From Aequoribacter sp003520285 (lineage in GTDB: Bacteria; Pseudomonadota; Gammaproteobacteria; Pseudomonadales; Halieaceae): a DNA stretch of 20,202 bases. The stretch spans positions 1-20,202 of the forward strand of contig CAXAAR010000034.1 of the NCBI GenBank assembly GCA_963966765.1, read 5' to 3'. Below, piece after piece: positions 6,514 to 14,097 of the stretch. Numbering within the stretch: the first letter of the stretch is position 1; every line of letters begins with the position of its first letter. Position numbers and translations under genes: made by a program. The notes under the pieces were generated by a model. It was not told the DNA's origin. It was given only the letters and a program-made list of their open reading frames with translations, and searched no databases.

Positions 6514-6807
6514 CTAAAGAATCAGCGGATCTCGCAGAGGGTCATTTGTCAGTTTCGGACCGAAATGTTCTACCCGTTGACGTCCACGCTTGCCGAGATA
6601 GTAAAACCGAAGGCTATCATTTTTGGCGTCATAAAGGTTTAACAACGTGTTCTTAAGACTCGCGAATTGAGCCGGGTCTAATTCACATTCAAATACGGAA
6701 TTTTGAACCCTTACTCCATAATCGAGACACGTTTTCGAGATCGCTCTTAATCTTCGAGCCCCGTCAACGTCTGTGACACATACATCATATGTAACAAGCA
6801 TGAGCAT
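6514..6807 (-). CDS. cas2: CRISPR adaptation protein Cas2 (type I-C)
   Basis: The 97-residue product has the Cas2 opening MLMLVTYDV, whose first-strand aspartate is the conserved one. It continues with the ferredoxin-like pattern RRLRAISKTCLDYGVRVQNSVFECEL. In the adaptation complex a Cas2 dimer bridges two Cas1 dimers and sets spacer length, and nuclease activity is not required for that. The length is normal for the family. The ATG at 6807 directly follows the cas1 stop, so the two are translationally coupled. An ATG two codons downstream is an alternative start; neither has a strong ribosome-binding site. The array leader begins at its stop. Confidence 0.97.
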   Translation of the reverse strand: MLMLVTYDVCVTDVDGARRLRAISKTCLDYGVRVQNSVFECELDPAQFASLKNTLLNLYDAKNDSLRFYYLGKRGRQRVEHFGPKLTNDPLRDPLIL

Positions 6808-7824
6808 TTATTTTAGGACATACGGAGTATAGTAGTCCGTATCTCCTCTTATATGACGCGCCAAAAGCATCGCTTGTAAATGTGGCAACAGCCCCAGGGG
6901 TACAGTTTCTTTCAAATATGGATGACGCACCTCTCCCTGCTTTCTTTCATGATATGCGGTCAATAACTTTTTCCTAGCAGCATCCCGTAGTCGAACGGCA
7001 CCGCTAGCCTCAGTTACAAAATCCTTCGTTTGAATCTGGCGGCGATTGATCAGAGTCAGCACAAGACGATCAGCCCAAGGGGCACGAAATTCCTCGATCA
7101 GATCTAGGGCAAGACTTACCCTACCTGGGCGATCTCTATGCAAAAACCCTACATATGGGTCCAGTCCCACACCGTATAGCGCTGAAACACAGTCCTGAGT
7201 AACAAGAGAGTATGTAAACGACAATAGCGCGTTAACAGGATCCGTTGGCGGCCTTCTACTACGCATGTCAAAAGTAAACGCTGAATCTCGGATTAAATCA
7301 TTAAACGCTGCGAAATAGACGCTTGCAGCATCGCCTTCGACTCCTCGAATTTCATCTAAAGATTGAGCGATCTTCACCCTCCTCATACTCGCGGAAAGCG
7401 ACACGGCAGCTACGTTTAACGAGATATTTTCACCATGATTGCGGAGCTCTCGCAAAAATAACGATCTACTGTTAGCAATTTTTGCAGCCACTATCAGACG
7501 CGCTATTTTGGCGGTATTTTGCTCGTCATCTGCCCATCTGAATTGTCTTCGTCGCAACAGAACATTCCCCGTATGACGACCTTCTACCCGCGCGAGATAT
7601 CGGCCGTACTCATTGTAGAAAACGATGCCTATACCGTTCTCGGCACAATATCCCATGAGCCAGGGGGAAACAGATACGCGCCCAAAACAGAAGATACCTT
7701 CGAGTGCAAGTGTGGGAAATTGACCCAGCTTTTCATTACCCTGCTTGATGACAACCGTCTCCCTCTCCTTATGCAGATAGGCGTCTTGGCGAGTGACGTA
7801 TAACGTATTGAGTAGCTTTTTCAC
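6808..7824 (-). CDS. cas1: CRISPR integrase Cas1 (type I-C)
   Basis: This 338-residue Cas1 starts MKKLLNTLYVTRQDAYLHKE. It shows the type I-C pattern: an N-terminal beta domain (about 1-95) and an alpha-helical catalytic domain. The expected metal ligands are visible: E163 in RGVEGDAASVYF, H229 in GFLHRDRPGR, and D241 or E244 in LALDLIEEFR. It would form the Cas1-Cas2 integrase that inserts prespacers at the leader end of the array. Its ATG overlaps the cas4 stop by four bases (ATGA), and its stop abuts cas2. Length and motifs are complete, so adaptation should be functional. Confidence 0.98.
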   Translation of the reverse strand: MKKLLNTLYVTRQDAYLHKERETVVIKQGNEKLGQFPTLALEGIFCFGRVSVSPWLMGYCAENGIGIVFYNEYGRYLARVEGRHTGNVLLRRRQFRWADDEQNTAKIARLIVAAKIANSRSLFLRELRNHGENISLNVAAVSLSASMRRVKIAQSLDEIRGVEGDAASVYFAAFNDLIRDSAFTFDMRSRRPPTDPVNALLSFTYSLVTQDCVSALYGVGLDPYVGFLHRDRPGRVSLALDLIEEFRAPWADRLVLTLINRRQIQTKDFVTEASGAVRLRDAARKKLLTAYHERKQGEVRHPYLKETVPLGLLPHLQAMLLARHIRGDTDYYTPYVLK

Positions 7825-8429
7825 ACTTGGAATATCTGACTTACATATTGGGCGGAACTATCTCGTCGGAACTGCTCCGGACAGCATAAATCGTGCATTG
7901 AACAAGCTTTACAACGACTTTTAGACACCGAAGGTCTGGGGGTCTCACCATTTTTTAGCAACGAATGACAGGCATTAATAACGGATGTCGTCGAACTACG
8001 AAGACTATCAGTTAACGCGACAGCCACACGACGACGCACCTGCCAATACCAAATAGCACCCTCACTCAATTCAGTAGATCGCATTTCCTCAATACAGAGT
8101 GCCTGTGCACAGACCTGAATTCTATCCCAGTCCTGTAATTTCGGCTTACCCCGCTTGTACTCAACAGGAATGTAAAAATTATTACTATGAAACTCGAGAA
8201 GATCGAGCTTTCCCGTCAAACGATATTGCGTCGACCCGACCGCAACGCTTCTCTCGAATCGCACAAGGTTCCGTTGTTCTGCCTCTCCCGAGTCAACACG
8301 ATCGTGTAAGATACGGCCCTCCGCGGTGTAGAGATTTTCTGCCCATACGCGCTCCACATGAATTAACGCGAACTGCCGTGGGCAATAGGCGTAATGTTGC
8401 AGTGCTGATATAGGTAGGAAATCATCCAT
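7821..8429 (-). CDS. cas4: CRISPR adaptation nuclease Cas4 (type I-C)
   Basis: The 202-residue protein has the RecB-like nuclease and iron-sulfur layout of Cas4. Cysteine C16 lies in YCPRQFAL, and C173, C176 and C182 in CKACSMHDLCC; together they should hold a 4Fe-4S cluster. Nuclease ligands are H42 in ILHDRV, D76 in GKLDLLE, E90 and K92 in VEYKRGK, with the QxxxY-like region around Q105. In type I-C systems Cas4 joins Cas1 and Cas2 to trim prespacers and select those with the correct PAM. It lies 8 nt after the cas7 stop and overlaps cas1. GAGGAG lies about 17 nt from the ATG, rather far, which may mean coupled translation from cas7. Confidence 0.97.
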   Translation of the reverse strand: MDDFLPISALQHYAYCPRQFALIHVERVWAENLYTAEGRILHDRVDSGEAEQRNLVRFERSVAVGSTQYRLTGKLDLLEFHSNNFYIPVEYKRGKPKLQDWDRIQVCAQALCIEEMRSTELSEGAIWYWQVRRRVAVALTDSLRSSTTSVINACHSLLKNGETPRPSVSKSRCKACSMHDLCCPEQFRRDSSAQYVSQIFQV

Positions 8430-8437
8430 TGGATAAT

Positions 8438-9307
8438 TTATAATTTCTCCTCGAGCGTGACGCCCTGAGGGAGTGATTCTGAATCGATACTCACCTGGTA
8501 GTCACGAAAGTTACGAGCAGGAGTGTCATTATCGCCACTGACTCGTTCAATAGTGACTAAATCGAAGAGCTTATGAGCAGGCGCATCGCCCATTGGATTA
8601 TCGTGTTTGAAAACAACCAGTTTGCGAGCTGACATATCGCCACGAGCGGCCGAGCGATCATGTTCAAACATATTTATCAGGGCTCGCCACAGGAGTTCTA
8701 GATCGTCTTTTGAGAAACCAGTGCGCTCCGCCAGTTTGGCAGAAATGTATCCGTGCGCGCGGTAGAGGCCGTAAGGAACGATGTGCTTACGACCCATTGT
8801 GCGCTCTTTTTCGAGATCCCGTTCGTTTGTCACGGCCATACGAGTAATAGTGACCTCCATCGGCAACACCGGATCAATTGAGGAAGCAAATGCTATTTGA
8901 ATGGGGCCACGAACCTGACCAGCATTAATTTCGGTAGTCATCACGGCACCAAAGGCACGTACATCGAAAAAGTTTTTGCACATCCACGCAGTCAATTCTC
9001 TGGCTTTAACCTCCTCTTTCGGTAGCTTTTTAGCGACTGGTTCTATGTCAAGAGCTTCGTAGGCCAGTTTATGCTGATTATTTAGTACCGATTTCTCCTG
9101 CATATATATGCCATAACCTGCCTCACCTTCTTTTTCTAAACTCACGTAATTACGAATTTTTCTCTTAAGGCATACATCAGTCACGAGGCCCTTGTTCGTT
9201 TCCGGATCCAAGCGAGGCAAATTACCAGCATCCGGGTCACCGTTGGGGTTCCCATTTGTCACATCAAACAGATATACAAACTCGTAGCGATTAGCGATAG
9301 CAGTCAT
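8438..9307 (-). CDS. cas7: Cascade backbone protein Cas7 (Csd2 type)
   Basis: The 289-residue product starts MTAIANRYEFVYLFDVTNGN and continues PNGDPDAGNLPR, the N-terminal signature of Csd2/Cas7c. Multiple copies polymerise along the crRNA to form the backbone of the type I-C Cascade complex. Other family elements seen are AFGAVMTTEINAGQVRGPIQ (thumb/finger region, about residues 115-135) and GRKHIVPYGLYRAHGYISA (about 168-186). The ATG at 9307 shares its first base with the last base of the cas8c stop (TAATG), and GGAG lies a short way upstream, so it is translated together with cas8c and cas11c. The length is normal. Confidence 0.97.
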   Translation of the reverse strand: MTAIANRYEFVYLFDVTNGNPNGDPDAGNLPRLDPETNKGLVTDVCLKRKIRNYVSLEKEGEAGYGIYMQEKSVLNNQHKLAYEALDIEPVAKKLPKEEVKARELTAWMCKNFFDVRAFGAVMTTEINAGQVRGPIQIAFASSIDPVLPMEVTITRMAVTNERDLEKERTMGRKHIVPYGLYRAHGYISAKLAERTGFSKDDLELLWRALINMFEHDRSAARGDMSARKLVVFKHDNPMGDAPAHKLFDLVTIERVSGDNDTPARNFRDYQVSIDSESLPQGVTLEEKL

Positions 9308-9696
9308 TAGTCTTCTCCTTGATTAAAATCAGTTTCTTTTTGGCTAAAACGAGCTTTACTTTGATGGTAGTAGCCGATCGCAAAGCGTCCCTGGGTTTCC
9401 ATTCGAAGACTCTTTGGGAAGTTTGCTGGTAGCTTATCCACAATGTCTTGGATCTGCTGTTCAAGGTTGACCGCGGCACCCGGCCTGTCTTTACGTAGCC
9501 GACCGAGATGGTGCTGGGCATTCCTTACCAGTACAGGAAAAATACTGGCCGGTGTGGCCGAAGCTGCACCGTAGTAACGATCTCTTATAGTGGCATTAAT
9601 ATCGCGGCCTAACGCCGATTGCTGGATGTTCTCCAAAGTTGCGAATAATCGCCCCAGCAAATAGCCAGGATCAGTATTATTTAGATCAAGACTCAT
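9307..9696 (-). CDS. cas11c: Internal in-frame small subunit Cas11c, encoded within cas8c
   Basis: Within the 3' part of cas8c, a perfect AAGGAG (9708-9703) lies six bases upstream of ATG 9696. That ATG is codon 467 of cas8c. Initiation there would give a 129-residue protein starting MSLDLNNTDPGYLLGRLFAT, a helical domain ending at the cas8c stop. It is established that type I-C systems make their small Cascade subunit by internal translation from cas8c, and both the position and the SLD..N..P.Y.LGRLFA motif fit. Copies of Cas11c would line the belly of the complex and stabilise target binding. The strength of the ribosome-binding site in the middle of a gene is the main direct evidence. Confidence 0.85.
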   Translation of the reverse strand: MSLDLNNTDPGYLLGRLFATLENIQQSALGRDINATIRDRYYGAASATPASIFPVLVRNAQHHLGRLRKDRPGAAVNLEQQIQDIVDKLPANFPKSLRMETQGRFAIGYYHQSKARFSQKETDFNQGED

Positions 9697-11094
9697 CGGG
9701 ATCTCCTTTAGTGTAGTCTTATTAACAATTCGCGCATCACGAACAAGAACGGCTTTGCACATTGCGACGCGCAAGGGGGAAATATCACCATCTGCGCGCA
9801 TACGCATGATGAGGTTAGTAAATAAACTGGTAGGATAACGACGGCCTGTCAGTATGGCTCGGATCGTTTCACCAGCGAGTTGGGGGGGTATGTCATCAGA
9901 CTTCGGCTGGCTGCCTTCACGATGCGGAACCGTTTCGAGCAACAGTCGCCAAACCGAGGGAGCCGTTTTCCAAGGGAGAGGATGCAATTCCAAATCACGA
10001 AAGTGCTGGGCAAGGCGCTCTATAAAAAACTTTAAGGAACCTTTTTCCCAAAATCGTATTGAAAGGCGGGATGCATTAGGCGCGAGACCGAGCACATAAA
10101 TAGCAGTGTCATTTTCCAAGTTTGAATCTAAATCTTTTAGTGGTTGCCCCCTTCTAATCAGATCCAGCGCCGATCTCAACCGGTCTGACTCAGAGGAATC
10201 ATTAGCGGGTGGATTCAACAAGTCTGAAAACAATCCCGTCGCGACCCGGCCACTCTCGATAGAAGCCGTCTGAGCCCAGAAGACGACCGAGCTATCGCCT
10301 ATTTGTAACCGCTGCGGACTCCCTTTACGGAGAAGATAGTTCAATGTAGCGGTGTAAGAAAACGCAACCGCTTCTGAAATCGGGGCATTCTCGCCCTGTG
10401 ACTTACCATATGATGTAAAAGCATCGAGGTTGAAAGAGACGATTGAAGCGCCGGCGGTTTGGGCCCCATATACGCCTTTAATTGACGGGTGCAGCCTTGC
10501 TATTGGTGCATGAGCCCCCGTGACCAAACAAACTTTGCTTGGTGTGGCGGACTCATAGAGTATCTCCAGTCGAATCTTCTGTGCTTCATGATACTGATGC
10601 ATGTACTCCAGATCACCATCTAGCCGAAATACATAGTTGGCATCCAGCATATCCTCAGATATTAGGCTAGATTTTTGCCATGCCTCAGGCTCCCACCGAT
10701 CAAGGAATGCCAGAAATGCGCCTAAGCGCACGCTGTCGCAATTTGCTAATACTCTCTGGTGCATCGCTTTAAAAGATCCGTAAGTTTCCTTGTTTCTCAT
10801 TTTTGATCTTTCATCGTGTGCGGAGCTAATGCCTAACACATATGACGAGTTATCCCACAAAAAACAGGGGGCGATGTTTACGGATCGTTTGGGCGGCTGC
10901 GGAACGGTCAGAATAGCGGGAACTGGCTTCTTACCACTAGTGTCGCGGATATCTTGAACGTCGAGTAAACGCCCGTCCTTAGACAAAACCAACGCATAGC
11001 TGATTTTTTCTTGGCTGAAACCAAAAGGTGCTATTCCTTCCTCGTGATTGTTAATCAACCGCTGATAGTAATTGTGCAAGGCCGAAAGGATCAT
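9307..11094 (-). CDS. cas8c: Cascade large subunit Cas8c (Csd1)
   Basis: The 595-residue protein begins MILSALHNYYQRLINNHEEG, the typical Csd1/Cas8c start. In type I-C Cascade it recognises the PAM (usually TTC for this subtype) and helps open the target DNA. Conserved-looking blocks include FLWDNSSYVLG (about residues 77-87) and VCLVTGAHAPIARLHPSIKGV (about 188-208). The last 129 residues are the helical part that is also made separately as Cas11c. Its ATG overlaps the cas5 stop (ATGA), with AGGTAAAAGG just upstream, and its stop overlaps cas7, so Cascade genes are tightly coupled. The length is in the family range and no disruption is seen. Confidence 0.96.
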   Translation of the reverse strand: MILSALHNYYQRLINNHEEGIAPFGFSQEKISYALVLSKDGRLLDVQDIRDTSGKKPVPAILTVPQPPKRSVNIAPCFLWDNSSYVLGISSAHDERSKMRNKETYGSFKAMHQRVLANCDSVRLGAFLAFLDRWEPEAWQKSSLISEDMLDANYVFRLDGDLEYMHQYHEAQKIRLEILYESATPSKVCLVTGAHAPIARLHPSIKGVYGAQTAGASIVSFNLDAFTSYGKSQGENAPISEAVAFSYTATLNYLLRKGSPQRLQIGDSSVVFWAQTASIESGRVATGLFSDLLNPPANDSSESDRLRSALDLIRRGQPLKDLDSNLENDTAIYVLGLAPNASRLSIRFWEKGSLKFFIERLAQHFRDLELHPLPWKTAPSVWRLLLETVPHREGSQPKSDDIPPQLAGETIRAILTGRRYPTSLFTNLIMRMRADGDISPLRVAMCKAVLVRDARIVNKTTLKEIPMSLDLNNTDPGYLLGRLFATLENIQQSALGRDINATIRDRYYGAASATPASIFPVLVRNAQHHLGRLRKDRPGAAVNLEQQIQDIVDKLPANFPKSLRMETQGRFAIGYYHQSKARFSQKETDFNQGED

Positions 11095-11765
11095 CCTTTT
11101 ACCTCCTCGCTGGCGAAATCTGGGACTTTAATAAAGCCGTCTCGCATAACAGCCCTAAAGTAGCGAGGCTCGCAATTATTGTGGAATTCGAAGTCATGTA
11201 ACATCCAACCGAGATCTCGCTCACCTTTCATAACACTTTGGGGCAACGGATCTGGCTGATCAGCTTCCAAAAGCGAAAAGTTTACGGGGAACTCTCTTAC
11301 TCCCAAGCAAGGTGCATGAAAATACTGCCCCTTGCGGGCCCGCCGATTGAAGATATCCAAATGTTTACCTACGCTGTCTTCAGCACCCGCTTTACTTGTA
11401 ATTTCGAAGTGCGCCTCAATCACGTACGCTACATCACGAAGTACAGTGGCGGCACGCTGTTGACGATCCTGGTCCACATAGTTCACGAGCCCCTCGATAG
11501 TGCCTGACTTCATAGCGGCACTTACATTTCGTGCGCTGATTTTACTTCCCACCTCATTACGCCGTAGGGATTCGAAACGAATCGGTTTTAAAACCCGAAT
11601 CCCGTCGATAACCCAGCGAATCGCTGGCTTCCAGTGAATCGCTTCTAGAATTCCGCGTGCCGCCGAAGGGGTAATTACATCGTAGCTCACTCGCTCCACC
11701 TTCATTTCTGGCCTAGTAAAGCAAGCGCGCTCGCCCCACACCATTAGCTTTACTCCATATGACAT
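11091..11765 (-). CDS. cas5c: Cas5 of type I-C (Cas5d), pre-crRNA endoribonuclease
   Basis: The 224-residue protein carries the Cas5d N-terminal signature ACFTRPEMKVERVSYDVIT (residues 14-32) followed by PSAARGILEAIHWKPAI, and the later C-terminal elements FHAPCLGVREFP and DLGWMLHDFEF. In type I-C, which has no cas6, this protein cuts the repeat at the base of its stem and stays on the 5' handle. With the repeat seen here an 11-nt TGGATAGAAAC handle is expected. GGAG and AAGG motifs precede the ATG. It starts 48 nt after the cas3 stop and overlaps cas8c by four bases. No cas6 homologue is present in the window, in keeping with its role. Confidence 0.96.
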   Translation of the reverse strand: MSYGVKLMVWGERACFTRPEMKVERVSYDVITPSAARGILEAIHWKPAIRWVIDGIRVLKPIRFESLRRNEVGSKISARNVSAAMKSGTIEGLVNYVDQDRQQRAATVLRDVAYVIEAHFEITSKAGAEDSVGKHLDIFNRRARKGQYFHAPCLGVREFPVNFSLLEADQPDPLPQSVMKGERDLGWMLHDFEFHNNCEPRYFRAVMRDGFIKVPDFASEEVKG

Positions 11766-11813
11766 TTGCCTTCTCTCCGCGTCAACATTTGGTTTTTTTC
11801 CACAACGACCGAA

Positions 11814-14048
11814 TTAGATTACTAATTTTTCTGCATTGATAAACGAGGGCTCGTTCCAGTCTAGCCCATATAGACTGTCATAGAGGTCTTCATTAACTAG
11901 CTCCATAAATTGCTCGCCAAACTTCATCTCCTGAACTGGCTGTATTGCACCGGCTTGCCTTAACGCGCGAAAGCTATCTTGAGGTAATTGCACGAGATAA
12001 GGCTGTAACTTACGAGCAATACCACCACAGGATTCAACCCACGAGAGAGCGTCCAATGCCTCACGCGCATATTTATCATATGGAATAATCACAGGTAACA
12101 TGTGGCTATCAATCATTCGAAAGGTCTTCGCCAGGGCTTCGTAGGGGATGCCAGAAATTCGACCATCCTCGATCATTTTCAGCACACCCGCTCCCAACTG
12201 TTGTTTTCCTTTCATCCAGTACAATTCACGAAAGTAATCTCGAATTGCTTCCAATGACAATGGCTGCTCATATCGTCGAAATACCGAACGAGCCGCCCCC
12301 GCGAATTGCTCAATATCCGGTGGTGTCGGCCAATCTGGGGAAACAGCAAACACATATACATTGCTCTGTTCTAGTGGTTGCTTACCTTCGCGGTTACAGC
12401 GGCCAGCAGCTTGAACGATTGAATCCAGGCCAGCCTCAGCACGAAACACTGTCGGGAAATCAATATCTACTCCGGCCTCAACGAGGGAAGTCGATATGAG
12501 CCGACAGGGCTTTCCATCCTTAAGTCTCTGACGAATTTCAACCAGAGCCTCACTCCGATGTTTAGCGCACATCAAGGTGGTTAGATGACACGCCCCATCT
12601 AGGTGGGCAATACTTTGGGAGAGACTACGAGCGTGCCGTCGATTATTTACGATGCAAAGCACTTGCTCGTTTGCTGATAGCGCAGTAATCAACTCATCGT
12701 CCGAAAGAAGACCGCAGTAATGGACTTGGGCACGTTCCAGCCTTCTCTGCAAGTTCTGCGGGTCAGGGGCCAGTTCTCGTACATTTTCTAATCCACTGAC
12801 GAAACCTTCCTCTACTCTCAACGCCGGCTGAGTAGCGGTGCACAGCACTAAACTAGTGCCGTAATTCAAGGCGAGTTCATCGATAGTTGCCATGCAAGGG
12901 AACAGAAGTTTAATGGGTAAGGTTTGCGCCTCGTCCAAAATCGTTACACTCTTCGCAATATTGTGGAGTTTACGACAACGTGAACCCCGATTGGCATAAA
13001 GACTCTCAAAGAACTGAACAGACGTTGTAACAATGATCGGCGCTTCCCAGTTCTCCATCGCTAATCGCAACTTGTCTTTGGATTCCGGGTTCTCAGTACG
13101 TTTACCCTCCCCTGTAAAGGCGCTGTGATGCTCTAGAACCGCCTCCTCACCAAGCTCGCCCAAGACTGAACGGAATACAGCAGCGTTTTGCTCCACAATA
13201 CTCGTAAATGGGATTACAAAAATAACGCGACGTAATCCGTGCGCAATTGCATGGTCTAAAGCAAACGCCAATGAGGCCAATGTTTTACCGCCACCAGTAG
13301 GCACATTCAAAGAGAATAATCCCGGCGATTGATGCGCTTGGGCTCGCACATGAGACAGTATTTCGGCTCGCACTTGATTTACGTCTGAATCGGCACGAAA
13401 GCGTTTTAGGTGATCATCGAGTTTAGATCGTAATTCTTCAAGAGAGGGGAATGCTTGATCACGAGTTCTCATTCCTTTTTCTCTAGAAAGATAAAATGCT
13501 TCGGTGTCTAGGTAATCTGCATCTACCAAACATGAAAACAACATTCGTCCAAGGAACGATAGTTGAAAGGTCCCTCGCGCTCCTACCGGACGAAATCCCT
13601 CTGGCTCGAGAGCACCTAATGGGAGCTCTATTTCAGCTTCCCAAACTGGGAGAAGATTTGGTAGTTCCTTTTGCAGTCGTTCCCGTAGACTTGTTATCTC
13701 GCCAGTGTCTCTTCCATTAGCAAGACCAGCGTGATGACCAGCAATAGCATACGCCAACAGAAGGCCGATAGCGTCAAAACGTTCAACTGCCACTATTGCA
13801 CCGTGAGTAGCGTGATCCACGTGAATTGGGCTGCCCTCCAGTCGTTTCTGAAACTCTAAAGTATATTTACCCAAGTCGTGAAGGAGGCCTGCTACTTCTG
13901 CCAGACGGCCAGCACCAAAGACCGATGCTTTGTTACCCGCTAGCTTGCCTACCGCGCGAAGATGATTCGAGAGCAACTGCCAATGTGTTTTATTTCCGTC
14001 GCTTTCGAGAGAATGCGCGTAAAAATGCTCGTTGTGCTCGTTGGACAT
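11814..14048 (-). CDS. cas3: CRISPR effector helicase-nuclease Cas3 (HD plus DExD helicase)
   Basis: The 744-residue Cas3 has an N-terminal HD nuclease with HDLGK (H57, D58), the HVDHATHGA block (about 76-84) and AGHHAG (about 103-108). A superfamily 2 helicase follows: Walker A VPTGGGKT (249-256), DEAQ (372-375), TATQP (404-408), VEAGVDID (523-530) and QAAGRCNREG (546-555). Cascade recruits it to unwind and degrade target DNA. The open frame extends 40 codons further upstream, but ATG 14048 is chosen because AAGAGG lies about 7 nt before it and the product then starts MSNEHNEHFYAHSLE, a normal Cas3 beginning. Only 49 nt separate it from the methyltransferase-HNH gene on the same strand. A poor promoter candidate (TTGCTG, 16 nt, TAGATT) lies in that gap. 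Confidence 0.97.
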   Translation of the reverse strand: MSNEHNEHFYAHSLESDGNKTHWQLLSNHLRAVGKLAGNKASVFGAGRLAEVAGLLHDLGKYTLEFQKRLEGSPIHVDHATHGAIVAVERFDAIGLLLAYAIAGHHAGLANGRDTGEITSLRERLQKELPNLLPVWEAEIELPLGALEPEGFRPVGARGTFQLSFLGRMLFSCLVDADYLDTEAFYLSREKGMRTRDQAFPSLEELRSKLDDHLKRFRADSDVNQVRAEILSHVRAQAHQSPGLFSLNVPTGGGKTLASLAFALDHAIAHGLRRVIFVIPFTSIVEQNAAVFRSVLGELGEEAVLEHHSAFTGEGKRTENPESKDKLRLAMENWEAPIIVTTSVQFFESLYANRGSRCRKLHNIAKSVTILDEAQTLPIKLLFPCMATIDELALNYGTSLVLCTATQPALRVEEGFVSGLENVRELAPDPQNLQRRLERAQVHYCGLLSDDELITALSANEQVLCIVNNRRHARSLSQSIAHLDGACHLTTLMCAKHRSEALVEIRQRLKDGKPCRLISTSLVEAGVDIDFPTVFRAEAGLDSIVQAAGRCNREGKQPLEQSNVYVFAVSPDWPTPPDIEQFAGAARSVFRRYEQPLSLEAIRDYFRELYWMKGKQQLGAGVLKMIEDGRISGIPYEALAKTFRMIDSHMLPVIIPYDKYAREALDALSWVESCGGIARKLQPYLVQLPQDSFRALRQAGAIQPVQEMKFGEQFMELVNEDLYDSLYGLDWNEPSFINAEKLVI

Positions 14049-14097
14049 TAATGCCTCTTTTAAATCTATTTTATGGTATGTGCTCAGCAACAGTCGA

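Noticed and set aside
9291..9521. Minus-strand 76-codon frame overlapping the ends of cas8c and cas7
   Set aside because: It is an out-of-frame shadow of cas8c without a start signal.
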